Assembly: GCA_963281255.1 (NCBI GenBank)
Contig: OY725501.1
Location: forward strand, 1,217,674-1,281,673
DNA: 64,000 nt
Source of the DNA: Aphrocallistes beatrix
Taxonomy: Eukaryota > Porifera > Hexactinellida > Sceptrulophora > Aphrocallistidae
Direction of reading: 5' to 3'
Below are positions 11,441-22,949 of the stretch, in pieces. Position 1 is the first letter of the stretch. Each line of letters starts with the position of its first letter. Under the pieces are notes generated by a model. It searched no databases and had not been told where the DNA came from. It was given only the letters and a program-made list of their open reading frames with translations. The translations under genes were made by a program, and so were the position numbers.

Positions 11441-12123
11441 TAAGTTAAAATTGAACAAAATAGCTTCGCTACTAGCTCAATCAATCGCTAATAATGATAT
11501 TTGAACAGTTAAATCAGCTTGATCCTCAGTCAATAGTGTAGTTATGCTAGACAGCCCAACCATGGATATTGTATAGGATTCAGACTCTGATTGACTATAA
11601 CTTCATATTTATTCCTAGTTCGCAACTCAAATTATGCATTAATTTTTATACTAACTAGTACAATCCATAAACAGTATAACAATGGTTGAATTCAGACTTT
11701 GATTTTTTTTGGTTCTGTCACCTTAAAAAGAAAAAGGATCGGATCGAATTCAGTAAAGGTTTCGATCCGATCCCGATCCTACTCTTAAAAAGGACCATCG
11801 ATCCGATCTAAATCCTTCAAAAAAAGGATCGCGATCCGGAACTTTCGATCATGGATCGAAAGATCCTAATGCCCTATACATAAACGAGACAAAACTCAAA
11901 AATGTGCTATAAACTAACTCTCAACTATGATCTGCTGCTTGTTAGGGTGTAGATTCCAAATAGCTTATTTTCGGTTTATATAATCAATATTTGGCTAGAT
12001 AGGCTTCTGAATTCATTGATATTCCTCGACTATGCAGGATTACAGCCGCGCTAGGCAAGTGCGCAAAGGACATTTGTAATCAATTAAACCAGAAATAAGA
12101 ATTATTCAGAAATAGTTCCTGAC
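11441..12123. other. Intron with a GATC-rich island
   Basis: Mostly unrecognised. At 11735-11870 there is a cluster of GGATCGGATCG, CGATCCGATC and GATCGCGATCC strings in both orientations, resembling a small, self-complementary MITE; its ends are not clear. Confidence 0.4.
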
Positions 12124-12316
12124 CTGCAATGCTGGATAAAGTAGACTTGACATCAAAGGACTATCAACTTGCTTAACTACCTCTGACCCAGCCTTTCTTG
12201 CATCATGTTCACTGAGTATTGAAGAGAATTTATATACGTCGAGTGAATATTGAGAAGATAGTTGATATTCAGTACCCTTCACAAAGTGTAATTTCTCTAA
12301 GGAAACCTTCAGAGAT
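12124..12316 (-). CDS. YARS1: Tyrosyl-tRNA synthetase, middle exon
   Basis: A 193-nt exon: one base completing the previous codon plus 64 codons. It lies between a good acceptor (TTTTCTCTTAG, ending at 12317) and a GT donor (GTCAGG, from 12123). The translation contains [25 protein letters not shown] and [15 protein letters not shown], matching the stretch of animal cytoplasmic TyrRS that contacts tyrosine and the tRNA acceptor end. It joins in phase to the exons at 26333 and 1-234. It is an isolated island of conserved coding sequence in about 26 kb of intron. Confidence 0.95.
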
Positions 12317-13890
12317 CTAAGAGAAAAGGAGCAACATGCATAAAAATTTGATTATATAATGCCCAAAAGTTAATGAGTCACGATTGTCGATACGATCAAA
12401 TAAATCTGACTTCAGTCTAGTAAATAATTAGTCAATTCCTGCCAGCGCTAGAAAGTATATATCATCTAGCAAATTTCCATTACAAATCCAAACCTTATAA
12501 ATTTCATAGCTTAAGTTGATGTTCAAGTTCATATCAAGTAAAATATGAAAATATGATCCATCTAGCATATATATATACACCAAATAGATAAAAGAATTTG
12601 ATAGCTTCATTATTTCCCAAACAAATAATACTAATTGAATCTTTCCAGGAAGGCTAATACATTTAAATTCTAAGAGACTTCGCTGATCTTATATTCGAAA
12701 TCAACAGATTCGAATTATAGTTCATGACCAAATCCTGGATTTAGGGGTCAGCCGAGAAATTTGAGAAGTATGAACTTTTGTGGTGGTTTTGAGTTATTGG
12801 GGATATCCTTCCAAAATTAAGCCCATGCCACTTTTGCATGTTTGGGCAATTATTTTATGCAAGCATAAATATTTTTGGGTGCCTGAATAATTCGAAAAAT
12901 TCCGTATTCAGAAAATCCTACTAAATGATCATGTAGAGTGTTGATTTATGTTTATTTGAACTCATGGAATATAGGGTCGCAAAACTAGGGTCACTCGATG
13001 GGGTTACTAGGAGGTTTGAGATAGGAATGTTGTATATTCCTGCGTCGTCAAGAAAAATATTCAGTTCGAATATGCTCATGTGACCCCTCAAATTTCTCCA
13101 AATTTAACGCTGAATACGAATATTAAATAATTGAGTAATTGAGTATGTGGGGGCTGATCCAACGAGATTGGAAGGAATGGACATTTATAGTATGTCCCAA
13201 ATTATTGGCAATTTATTTTAGCTTTTTTAGTGTATTCTGCGTTTTCAGCCTATATACACTATTTTGAGCGACACTATCATACCATACCGTTAACCAGCAC
13301 ATTTTCAGGAATGCAAACTCATTTTTGGTAGAATTTTTTATAAATGCTAGCAACTGTATATTACAGGACTGCAGTGTATTCTTATATAATACTGAATTTA
13401 ATTTTCCAAATATCCAAGTATGCCTACATTTTTAGTGGTATAATTTTTAGCATTCGTCAAAGGATTCAGAAAGATCTAGGCTCAGAAAAAATATTCATGT
13501 TTATAAAGGAAAATTCTTATTAAAAATTAATATATTTGTGCTTGAGTTTTCATTCTAACTAGGAGTCCTAATTATTAGTACTATTACTTTAAACAAGGCT
13601 TGTAAAAATTGGGAATTTTAAAAGCGAAATTTCAATTTTTGCATTGTCATTTTGTGCTAACGTCAATTATACATCTAATTATGACTTTCAGAGCATACTA
13701 TATCTAGCTGAATCCTTTGAATAAATACCAAAAATTACACAACTAAATGAAATTTACATACATGAATATTTGTATAACTAATTTCAGTTGTATATAAGAA
13801 GTATGATGAAAATGCGTAAATGAAGTCATCCAGAAATTATAATACTCTTCATAAACATGTTTAATATTACACGAAATTAAAGTTCACTGC
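12317..13890. other. TyrRS intron, no recognised content
   Basis: About 1.6 kb of AT-rich sequence; no family, coding signature or strong tandem repeat seen. Confidence 0.45.
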
Positions 13891-13899
13891 AAATAATTT

Positions 13900-14065
13900 T
13901 GGGATATACTGTGAACTGGGGCTGTCCAGGGGGAGAGGGGCATTCGGGGCATTTGCCCCGAGTTTGATTCTGCGGCCCCGGATTTCATTCGCCTGCCTAA
14001 GCCAAAATCATAGGAAGGGCTCCGGACCTTTTGCGATATAATGAAGCGGTCGAATAATTTCGTCT
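13900..14065. mobile_element. hAT-like MITE fragment
   Basis: GC-rich island with GGGGCATTTGCCCC and GGGGCTGTCCAGGGGGAGAG, the composition usual for hAT MITEs; no clean ends. Confidence 0.3.
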
Positions 14066-14099
14066 CCATGGTTTAATGCCACTTTTACCTGGGGACTTT

Positions 14100-14745
14100 T
14101 CTATTTATAGTCTGGACCCCAAATTTATATGGCTTCCCCGTCCAAAATGGCTTAAACAGGAAATGACGTAACACATTCCTGGTATATGCGTGGTTAAATA
14201 ATATACCATCGAAAAGATATAATATAAAAAATAAAAAAGTTCTTTTAGTGGTAGCACAATGTAGGCGCTGCCTCTTGCATATTTATAATGGGATCTGTCG
14301 GGTTTGAGGCTAAAAGTTGCTAAAGGAAGACTTCTGATATTCAAAGAAAATAATGACTCTATTTTTGAGATATTTCGGGGTGATTTTATAGTTTTATATC
14401 ATTAAAAATACATTTTAATGGATAAAAATCCTCTGGTTCGGAGTTATTGGTGAAACAGTTGGGACCATTAATAATTTCAATACAAAGCTTGGGCTTAATT
14501 GTTTTCGCCAATATCTCAGAACCAGTAGATTTCAAACCATTAAAATGGATTACTATTATCTGATAAAAATCACCCCTAAATATCTTAAGATAAAGTTACT
14601 GCTAGTTTTTGTCAATCAGAAATATGCCGTTTACAATATTTTGACAGACACCGAAAAGATCGCATTATAAAACTGCAAGAAGCGGAGGCTACCTTCGCGA
14701 ATACTAAATCAACTCCAAAAGGCTTGAATATTATATGGTTTACAA
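14100..14745. mobile_element. Foldback element U, copy 2
   Basis: Diverged inverted halves around 14450-14520 (GGTGAAACAGTTGGGACCAT and its partner ATTGTTTTCGCCAATATCTC), homologous to U3 at 24884-25560. The right end abuts a Helitron-like unit. Confidence 0.6.
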
Positions 14746-15085
14746 TAGCGCTCCACTTACTTGTGCTGTGTGGCTAGCGGACAAAAAGTGTCCGCCAGAG
14801 GCGTCTTCGCACACCTACGTTCACATGGATTAGTTCTAAGATAGCCAAAGTCTCTAAATACGTCTGTAATATACTGTTATAATCGATATCACTCGAAAAA
14901 TAACAAATTTTGATTATTATTCAATTTTTGATGTGTAATGATGACATCATAACAGAGTGATCAAAATGATTTTTTGATTATAACTGTATGATATTTGAGA
15001 TATCTTAATATACACATTCTGTTAAAATTTCAGCCTTTAAAATGGCGGAGTTATGGTTGAAAATTTTAAATTTCAAATTAAAAAA
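14746..15085 (+). repeat. Helitron-like unit, degenerate
   Basis: Degenerate start (ACTTGTGCTGTGTGGC), hairpin GCGGACAAAAAGTGTCCGC, ATGATGACATCATAACAGAG box, and ends before the ATTCGTTACA end. Confidence 0.7.
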
Positions 15086-15620
15086 TTAATAAATCGTCTA
15101 TTTTTGAGGGATTGTAAAAGAGGTTAGTTCACCGTGAGACTCATTATGCACGTGTGAACTGTATCAATAAAGTTATAGTCGGAACATATATTCACTATTC
15201 TTCCGATGATAGCTATAGTGCATCATATCATGATATCAAGGGAAGATGGGAGGAATGATAAATCTAATGGAAACAAGGAAAATCCCACCCTACATGTCTC
15301 AACTATAAATGCGTATCCATAGCATTCTATACATAAGGCAATGACAGTCACTATTTTTTTTGGACCAGGGATTGCTTAGTATATTCAAATTTACATTAAT
15401 CCTTTATACGTTATATATGATTAATTAAGCATTTCAAGTGACCCCACTCATAAATATGACCATTAATTGTCAAGACATAATTGATCTTTGTACGCGTAAT
15501 TATATTTATTCTGGAGAAAACAAATATGACATAATACGTATAAATATTAAGCTCATAAATACAAAATAAACATTGGATTTCGAGAAGTACTAATAAGACG
15601 GACTTCTACTTCTTGATGGC
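15086..15620. other. Intron, no recognised content
   Basis: No identifiable element. Confidence 0.4.
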
Positions 15621-15621
15621 A

Positions 15622-15820
15622 GACTATGACTTGACTTAGCTTGAGATAGGCTCGATTTAGCTTCAGAGATATACTTACTTAGCTTAGCTTGAGAGACAGA
15701 CTTGACTTAGTTTGAGACAGACTTGGCTGAGCTTGAGAGATAGACTTGACTTAGCTTGAGATAGGCTCGATTTAGCTTGAGAGATAGATTTGACTTCGCT
15801 TGAGAGACAGACTTGACCTG
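15622..15820. repeat. Minisatellite, GACTTGACTTAGCTTGAGA type
   Basis: Roughly eight imperfect tandem units of about 22-26 bp built from ACTTGACTTAGCTTGAGA with variants (GGCTCGATTTAGCTTGAGA). The short minus-strand frame through it is a repeat artefact. Confidence 0.8.
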
Positions 15821-16118
15821 AGACGTCATAAAGGAAAAATATACTTTTATGAGTAAATAAGGAACAACCACACACTCTGGCCTTCCAACTAGATATAATC
15901 ACACATTTCGTACCTTTACAGCATGATGAAGTTGACTAAATAAACAAATAATATTATTAAATTAGTTCTTGAATTTAGCAAGTTTAGTTTACTATTTTCA
16001 TGTTTCAATACTACGGTAGTGCATTATACAGAGGTCTTAACTTCATTAGATAATGAACTACAGTGAAAAAAGCTTTGGTAGAATGTATCACCGTGACGTA
16101 CTGCATGTGCAAAATGCC

Positions 16119-16349
16119 TCAAAGTATACAATGTTCTAATTCCATATTAGCACATGCCAAATGAATAAGATCAGTATGGGAGGAGCCAGAATAAAGTTTT
16201 AAAATTTCTACTAAGGGTGCAGATACATCGTCGTTAAAATGACTATTCTTCTCTACCCAATTCACATTGAACATTTTTCGAACATCATTGATGAATTTCA
16301 AGAACTCGACAGTTTGGTTCTCACAATGTTTTTTCCATGTTGTTTTAGG
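16119..16349 (-). CDS. Possible terminal exon of an unidentified minus-strand gene
   Basis: After an acceptor (CTAATAG, ending at 16350) the frame reads IPKTTWKKHCENQTVEFLKF and continues without interruption to ELEHCIL and a stop. Composition is coding-like, with no simple repeats. The phase matches the donor of the next upstream block (16545-16660). I do not recognise the family. It could be a host gene nested in the TyrRS intron on the same strand, or an exon of a TE gene. Confidence 0.4.
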   Translation of the reverse strand, partial: PKTTWKKHCENQTVEFLKFINDVRKMFNVNWVEKNSHFNDDVSAPLVEILKLYSGSSHTDLIHLACANMELEHCIL

Positions 16350-16544
16350 AATCTATTAGTACGGATTCTAGAATGTTCTTAGGTAACTCAACTAGATAAT
16401 AGCTCCTTATAGAGCTTCCTATCAGGGAGTGAATAGCATATTTAGTACTATATAGGTATGTTCTGGATGTTAAGTAGTGTGTGTAGGTATTACTACTAAT
16501 TCAGTATATCACAATCGGTTACGTGCTGAGACTTACATTTAAAC

Positions 16545-16660
16545 AGTTACGACACATGTTATAAGCTAACTGTTCGACAGAAGTTGACTCATGGGAAACC
16601 TTAAGGGCCAAATTTATATTGCCTTTCCAAGCTGATGCCAGCAGGCATTCGATGTTAATT
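16545..16660 (-). CDS. Possible internal exon of the same unidentified gene
   Basis: The frame reads VPQINIECLLASAWKGNINL and on to AYNMCRNCLN, ending at a strong GTAAGT donor. The acceptor (TTATTTAAAAG) is weak, and its phase does not match the exon upstream, so one small exon may be missing between them. Confidence 0.4.
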
Positions 16661-16867
16661 TGGGGCACTTTTAAATAAATTGCATTTATCCAAATTAAAT
16701 AAGGTTCTTATGCACCATGTTTTTGGAGTAAGGAGGATTGCATTCACTAAATTGGGGGAAGGTAAACACTTTTTCGTAATATTTAAATTCAGTCAATTGT
16801 TTCTAACAAACTTGAGTATATGCATTATTCTGGAATAATTATATTACGAAAGTCTTAACAAACCACT

Positions 16868-16986
16868 CACCTTTGGAATCTTGTTGTTTTGGTAGTCTTC
16901 ACAAGTCTTGGGATGGCTCGATACCATTTTCACGAAGAGCACCATCTTTTTGTAATTAAAAAACTTCATGGAGTGTTCTACTCCTC
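16868..16986 (-). CDS. Possible internal exon of the same unidentified gene
   Basis: A pyrimidine-rich acceptor (GCTTTACTTCCAATTACAG) opens a frame reading GVEHSMKFFNYKKMVLFVKM and ending KIPK at a GTGAGT donor. Splice signals on both sides and coding-like composition support a real exon. Function unknown. Confidence 0.42.
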
Positions 16987-17539
16987 TGTAATTGGAAGTA
17001 AAGCCAGGCGTGACACAATACATCTCGTCCAAATATTAATTCATGCAATTAGTGTTGTCAGATGAGGCATTATAAATGAGTAATAGAAATTGCATACAAT
17101 AAAACAATACGTAAGTGTAATACACTAGTGTTGTATGCGAAGTAAATATAAATATTGTGGTTACATAATATTTTCAAAATGAATATTTAATCAACCCATG
17201 AACGCTAAATATGCTATAATTATATAGTTGATAATAACAAGTATTAATTTAGCGGTTTTAGGATTGAATATACTAAGCAATCCATGGTACTGTTTTTTTA
17301 GTGACTGCCATTGCCTTATGTATAGAATGCTATGGCGTATCTTCAAGCAAATTATCATATTAAAAGTTTGCAATATCACTCTAGGTATCCGAATAAACGA
17401 ACCCCCGCTGATTTATTTATAAAGTTTCTTCCGAACGTTTATTAACTTTGGTAAATTGACTTTGTTGGATAAAACTTGAAAGTCAAATGATGAAGGTAAA
17501 TAGCGGGAGTCCGTTAATTCGGACCACTAGAGTGATGTT

Positions 17540-17610
17540 ACAAACATTTAACAAAAATCAGTTTTCTGTGCCTGACAGTTTTATCAAACAAATTCGTTAC
17601 AGATATAAAT
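17540..17610 (+). repeat. Helitron-like unit, terminal fragment
   Basis: Only the AATCAGTTTTCTGTGCC...CAAATTCGTTACAGATATA end of the family. Confidence 0.6.
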
Positions 17611-17720
17611 ATGCACGAGTGCTATCTTAGCGGACGATTCAGCGGCGGATTCGCATATCACGTTCAAACATGAATAACCCAGCAGGCATATGCCGTAGAT
17701 GAAATCTGGCATTCAAAAAA

Positions 17721-18481
17721 AGGGCATTCCAAAAGTTCTCATCACATATCTGTATCTCAAATGATAGTGAAAATAGGATATTTTCAATTTGTCCATTGTA
17801 TTCCTTAGGGGATCAGCTTCCAATTTATATATTGGTTTATTTTAAAAGGACAATTATTGTGGTTCCTACATTAGATTTTTTGTGCATCGGTTTAGGGTAG
17901 TGTCGAAAAGTTGGAATCTCCCCATTGAAAATGGCTTAAAACTAAATTTGGAGAATAAAAGTTGTGAAAATCGTAGAATAAGGTCATTAAAAGGTTAAAT
18001 AATTAAGAACCAATGTGAAAAAGTAAACGGGAGGTGTTCAATAGTATTGCTCGTGTTGAAAAAATATCATGCTACTTTTAGTGGATTTTTTGTCAATTTT
18101 CGCCACTCAAAAAGTGGGACAAAAATGGTAGTAAACCACTTCAAAACATAGCATTCCCTCAGCCTCAAACTATAATACTTCAGAGAATTCAATCTATATG
18201 ATAGTTGATGCGTAGAATTCGATGGAGGGATCAGTTTTAATCTAAATTTGCTCAGAACTGAAATATATCAAAAGGAACCCCAAAAATCACGTTCAAAGGG
18301 ACTACCTTAAACCGATGCACAAAAAATCTAATGTAGGAACCACAATAATTGTCCTTTTAAAATAAACCAATATATAAATTGGAAGCTGATCCCCTAAGGA
18401 ATACAATGGACAAATTGAAAATATCCTATTTTCACTATCATTTGAGATACAGATATGTGATGAGAACTTTTTGAATGCCCT
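17721..18481. mobile_element. Foldback element Q, copy 1, near-perfect 175-bp inverted repeats
   Basis: Arms 17721-17897 and 18305-18481 are almost exact reverse complements, from AGGGCATTCCAAAAGTTCTC to TTGTGCATCGGTTTA. About 400 bp of non-coding middle includes AGTTGGAATCTCCCCATTGA. High arm identity suggests recent mobility or gene conversion. No clear target duplication. Relatives: 20565-20632 (fragment), 30390-30945 and 62735-63617. Confidence 0.85.
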
Positions 18482-18787
18482 TAGTAAAGTTCTTGAATAG
18501 GCAATGTCCACATTTTAATTCTCAGGGGATAAGGTACAATTACTTCAAAATTGACAGTAATGTTAACAGACCGAGAGGTAAAATGTTCATTCTGTATTGT
18601 AAATTTAAAAAGAAGACAATTAGAAAACTTGCATTATGCATGAGCAGTGAAAAAACAAGTATTGCTTTTCCTACTATTAATTTTATCTCTTCTTTTGTAT
18701 TTAAAGCAAATAACACAAACAAATTTATCTTCGATCTTAGCATTAAAGGCATTCGTCCAATCCCTCGGTAAGATAGCTCGGTTGCCC

Positions 18788-19119
18788 TATCACATAGCAA
18801 TATTTTCCCATTCACTCAAAGTAAAATTAAATTCCCCATTAGAAATACTAAGGACATTTATCGCATCGTTGAAATTTCGATCACTTTTAGTATTAGTTAT
18901 TTCAATGTTTAAGCAATCAAGTTCTAGTTCTTGAATAGATTGTGGAATATCGAAGATGGGGGTTGACTCAAGACAACTATCATTATCTCCACTCTTAGAT
19001 ATCTTACCAATCCTATCAAGATATGCGTTCCCTTGATGGACCACCTTATCGTCGGACCTGTTCAACTCACCCTTAGATGACATCTCAGCAGCTACTAAGT
19101 CCTTTATCTGATCTCGATT
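18788..19119 (-). CDS. Possible exon, unidentified acidic protein
   Basis: After an acceptor-like TTGGATGTAG the frame reads NRDQIKDLVAAEMSSKGELN and stays open for about 110 codons to LSEWENIAM and a stop. It is rich in Ser, Asp and Asn, with an acidic middle (SGDNDSCLES). No family recognised; it may be a C-terminal exon. Length and composition are suggestive only. Confidence 0.3.
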
Positions 19120-19377
19120 CTACATCCAATTAGTATAGAGTAACGTGCGTTTCCTCTATCTGTTGACTTCGTACATCGATATGCTCAATTTTCCTCGAAG
19201 AGAATTGCTTGCTCTGTTGTTTTCTTTATGTTATGCTGAATTTAAAGATCCAAAAGAATCGTATCCTAATTGGAGAAAGGCCTGACAAAAAGTAATACTC
19301 TCCGTATCATTCATCTTTTCTGACTTGGAATTATGGAAGTAGTCAGGGGAAAAATCGAGAAGAAAAGAGCGAACGAT

Positions 19378-19640
19378 ATGGAAAAAATGTCCAGGTTTTA
19401 TTTTGGGCAAGCAATTCTCCAGATCTAAACCCCATTGAAAACATATTGGCAGTTGCCGAAGATTCGATTATTGAAGAAATATATAAGTACCAAGGAAGAA
19501 CAAAAAACAGTACAAGAGTAGGAGTCTTTAACTCGAGATATCTAAAAATGTTATCTCTCGATGGAGAATAGACTGATGTACATGAATGACACTCGCCAAA
19601 TTGAGACCATGCTCAATGAGGTTGATAAGTATTTACTATT
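19378..19640 (+). pseudogene. Tc1/mariner transposase, C-terminal fragment
   Basis: In one frame the sequence encodes FWASNSPDLNPIENILA, the SPDLNPIEN block with the third catalytic residue region of Tc1-type transposases, followed by remnants of the C-terminal tail in shifted frames. Confidence 0.75.
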
Positions 19641-19884
19641 TACCAATATTTCAACTTAATAGCTCTTAAACTGAATGTTCTATTCAAAATCATGTAAAAC
19701 TTGACATCCATGAACTTGAGTGCGCAATTAATTAAACTTATTGACTCATCAGACCTAGACATAGATGAATTACATTTTAACAGTGAATCTTTGATTCATT
19801 CCACTTTTTAGTTGGGCAACGTAAAACTTTGATAAATTCTAAAAGTCGAAGCAAGCGAAGCGTGCTTGTTGTCAATATAATAGG

Positions 19885-20560
19885 ATAACAATTGACCTTG
19901 ATCGGTAAACAGTTTCTCATGATGTCTGTCAACATCTTTCATTGCCTTCCAATATATTTCTGTAGAGGCGATCAATTTGTCGTAACCCACCACAGTCTGA
20001 AAAACAAAGTCCTAATGCGTATCCGCAATGATTCGCACCCACAGGTGTTAGAAAAACTCACAAAAGTTAATTCGTACTTCTTTCGGAGGGGTCTATACTG
20101 CTATGTGGAGCATTTTTGTGGTGTGTATGGTTTTCCCGAAAAATAAGCCCAAGAATCGACTGAGGAACCTCTTGGACCGATTGTCATTGCCGAGGAACCA
20201 AGGCAAGCAGTATCCTAGGATATAGCAACGCTACCATGGCCGAGTGGTAGTCATATATATTTCCTTTTGCTAACTGATCTACTCATTAAGTTTGTAGAGA
20301 TCTATCTAATGCAAGACCAGACCGCCGAATCAGTATATTGGGGCTTACTCCAAGGATGGATTTATAGACATGACCCTCCAAGGATCATGTTAAGTGATCA
20401 AGGCCCAAACGTTGACGGGTTATAGAAACACTTTAGAAATTTGGGGCTGTGAAACGTCGTAGCTCATCCTGAAGGCGACGGTCAATCCGAGAGGGGAGTT
20501 TAAATCGTCAAACAGATAATATGTAGCCTCCTCGAAGATACGTAGGAGATTTGAAAAGGA
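19885..20560 (+). pseudogene. Ty3/gypsy integrase fragment
   Basis: The first part (19990-20140) reads HPQVLEKLTKV then RRGLYCYVEHFCGVYGF, a decayed H2C2 zinc-binding domain. The second part (20250-20550) reads LLTDLLIKFVEIYLMQ and then the core-domain block SDQGPNVDG, with the second catalytic Asp, followed by HPEGDGQSERGV with the Glu region. Stops lie between the blocks. An old, broken long-terminal-repeat retrotransposon; no LTRs recognised. Confidence 0.8.
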
Positions 20561-20564
20561 TGAA

Positions 20565-20632
20565 TAGGAAATATCCTATTTTCACTATCATTTGGGAAAC
20601 AGATTTGGGACGATAAAATTTGGAATGCCCTA
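20565..20632. repeat. Fragment of foldback element Q
   Basis: AAATATCCTATTTTCACTAT to TTGGAATGCCCT, the terminal ~65 bp of Q. Confidence 0.65.
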
Positions 20633-20956
20633 TATAAATTATTTATTACAGTCGACTGTATTTAAGTGCTTTCTTAGAAATATATCTACTACAGTTAGCT
20701 AATGGTATAATGCAATTCAATTAATAATTTGTACGTACGTATGTCATATATTAGTGTATTTGATATAAAATCAAAAATAAAGACATTATCAGTATTGTCC
20801 GATTGATACTGAAATAAATTAATTTTTCCATTGCCCTCTATAAATATACAGAATGCTATGATTTTACTTAATAGTATATAATAATAAATTTTAAAAAAAA
20901 CCCACAGACGGGATGGAAGTGTGCTTCCAAATCTCATAAGTCACCTTAAGTCACCT
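20633..20956. other. No recognised content
   Basis: AT-rich; nothing identified. Confidence 0.4.
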
Positions 20957-21300
20957 TTATTATACTTAAATAATCAATTCCAGTCCATGTCATTAAAAGT
21001 TATTTTATGATCGAATTGATTGATCGTAGCATATAACACACTTAAATTGTTGTTAACAATCAAATTATAGACTCAAAATAGCAGTATTCAATCATTTATA
21101 TGAAATAGAATCGTGTGAATGGCATTATAAAAGGCTGATAATTGATTGGTTCACATAAACCAATGAATTTCAATCAAAAATAGTTCTTTTGATTGTATGC
21201 ATAAGTCACTACTATTTTATTCAATGTATTCGCATTATAAAATAATCGAATTTGATTGGCCAGCACATTTTGTCACCTATCTCGGCGAGGTGTGAACTCG
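20957..21300. repeat. Interspersed repeat R, copy 2
   Basis: Near-identical to 6165-6510. The last motif CTCGGCGAGGTGTGAA is tandemly repeated with a variant at 21298-21330. Confidence 0.75.
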
Positions 21301-21394
21301 GCGAGATGTGAACACCGAGGTGCACATCTCCATATCACTTTGCACCTCCTGTAAAAAATTCAAGACGATATCTCTTAAACTCCGGTCAGGACAC

Positions 21395-21495
21395 GAATTT
21401 CGGACGGCCGGCCGGCCGGCCGGAACATCCTCATTTTAGTACTGTGCATCCTATACTATTAGTATAGTAGCTATGCTACTATACTAATACTATAG
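21395..21495. repeat. GGCC run followed by a 45-bp imperfect palindrome
   Basis: At 21403-21423 there is a (GGCC)n tract. At 21451-21495 an imperfect palindrome reads CTATACTATTAGTATAGTAG on one side and CTACTATACTAATACTATAG on the other, with a short spacer. It would form a hairpin; the source is unknown. Confidence 0.7.
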
Positions 21496-21499
21496 GAAG

Positions 21500-22008
21500 C
21501 ACACTAAAAATCGCTAATCGTACTTTAGTAGTCCATCTTCGATCGGATCCTGGTCCATTTTTGAGATTTAGATGGCAGGCCTTATATACAGAGGGCTATG
21601 ACATATCATATTTATTGAACAGCTCGACTCGAATTATGATAAATCAAGTACAGACGATCAAATAAACATACAAGTACTTCTCATTTCCAAAAGCAGGATC
21701 ATTACATTTTCATCATACACTCATCATATATTAACCTCATTGAATATTTCCCATAAGGGAATACTGTTCGCCTTCGGGATATATTTTACCTTCAGCATGG
21801 GCGGGGGGGAATGGAGGCTTGGTGAGGCTCAGCCTCTCCCAAAATTAATCTTATTGGCTTCTAACTGAAGGGCTTTCCACTAAGTTAAGGTTAATGTTTC
21901 CTTCCAGAACTAACTCAAAAAGTTTTCATTATTTTCTCCTGAAATTTTTTGTGGAAACTGTTCTCGATGAATAAAGAAAATAGTAGGAATGGAATTTTCA
22001 ATTTTAAC
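21500..22008. other. Mixed TE debris
   Basis: Contains, near 21888, a TTAAGGTTAATGTTTCCTTC segment matching the end of the palindrome cluster at about 29640-29738 (inverted). Otherwise nothing recognised. Confidence 0.4.
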
Positions 22009-22610
22009 CAGTGGCGGCGTTAGAGGGGGTACAGGGGGGCGCAGATGCGCCCCTTGATTAAAATCCTGTGCCCCCTTTAGGGGGCACAGGATTTATAGGT
22101 TTATATTTACGAAATTTGTGATTTTAGTTCTATATTATATGAGATTAAGTGAAATTTTGTGAAAGAAACAGAAACAATATATTACTAAAGTCACATAACT
22201 AAAAAAATAGTTAAACTAAGCGGATCTTTCGGTTCTTCTCTGCGAACCGATTCAGAATGTCTTCTTCGTCGATGAGGGAAAGTATGTTACGATTCACGTA
22301 CAGCACCCCCAAGTCGCTTCCCCGCTCTTCGGACATTGTCGAACGAAGGTATGATTTAATTCGCTTGTGTACTGAATGACCTTTCTGCCGAGGAGCTAGA
22401 AACTGGAACTGCCGCAGCTACTTGAATAGCTGTGAAGATACGTGAAAAAGAATCTTGTGTGAGACATGAACACGTATAATTCCAGCCTTCGGAAGCTCTT
22501 CATCCCTCGTGAACATATCCTTCAACAAAGCAATCTCAGATTCTATCGCTGCCAATGTATCTCCACAAAATATACTATAGTATCGACAGAAAGAAACTGC
22601 CTGGCACATA
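22009..22610 (-). mobile_element. hAT transposon 3' end with dimerisation-domain remnant
   Basis: The left boundary CAGTGGCGGCGTTAG is a hAT-type terminus. On the minus strand, 22610-22211 encodes the C-terminal hAT dimerisation region in two or three frames: AAAVPVSSSSAERSFST, then RIKSYLRSTMSEERGSD, then IDEEDILNRFAEKNRK and a stop at 22211. This order is diagnostic of hAT transposases. Frameshifts show it is inactive, and the rest is cut off near 22612 by a Helitron-like fragment. Confidence 0.85.
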
Positions 22611-22611
22611 A

Positions 22612-22757
22612 AGCATTTTTGCCGCGGGGGAGTCTTTTGGCAATGGCTCCACTATGTTCTGATCTCAAACGAAAATGTCGACTCATCATGGAATTATTAC
22701 GTCATTGTCGCCTTTTTTTAAGATTAGTAATTTCAATTTTTCGACTATAAGGTGCGC
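22612..22757 (-). repeat. Helitron-like unit, internal fragment
   Basis: GGGAGTCTTTTGGCAATGGC through AATTATTACGTCATTGTCGC, ending in the TTCGACTATAA region; both ends lost. Confidence 0.7.
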
Positions 22758-22949
22758 TAAGTGTCATGGCCAGAAATAACGTAGTGACGACAAGCGTAAC
22801 AGAATACAGCATTTGCCTTTTGACTGTATTCAACCCACTGAAACATTCCATACCAATCAGGATTGAAGCGGCGGCCAGTGGTGCCAAACAAAGGAAAAGA
22901 ATGCAATTTGGGCTGTGTGGGCTTCTCGTACAATTGATTTTTACAATTG

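Noticed and set aside
15684..15902. 72-codon minus-strand frame with repeated LSQAKSSLS
   Set aside because: Product of the minisatellite at 15622-15820.
18475..18934. Overlapping plus- and minus-strand frames of 90-98 codons
   Set aside because: No family resemblance, no splice context, and the better candidate on the minus strand (18788-19119) overlaps them.
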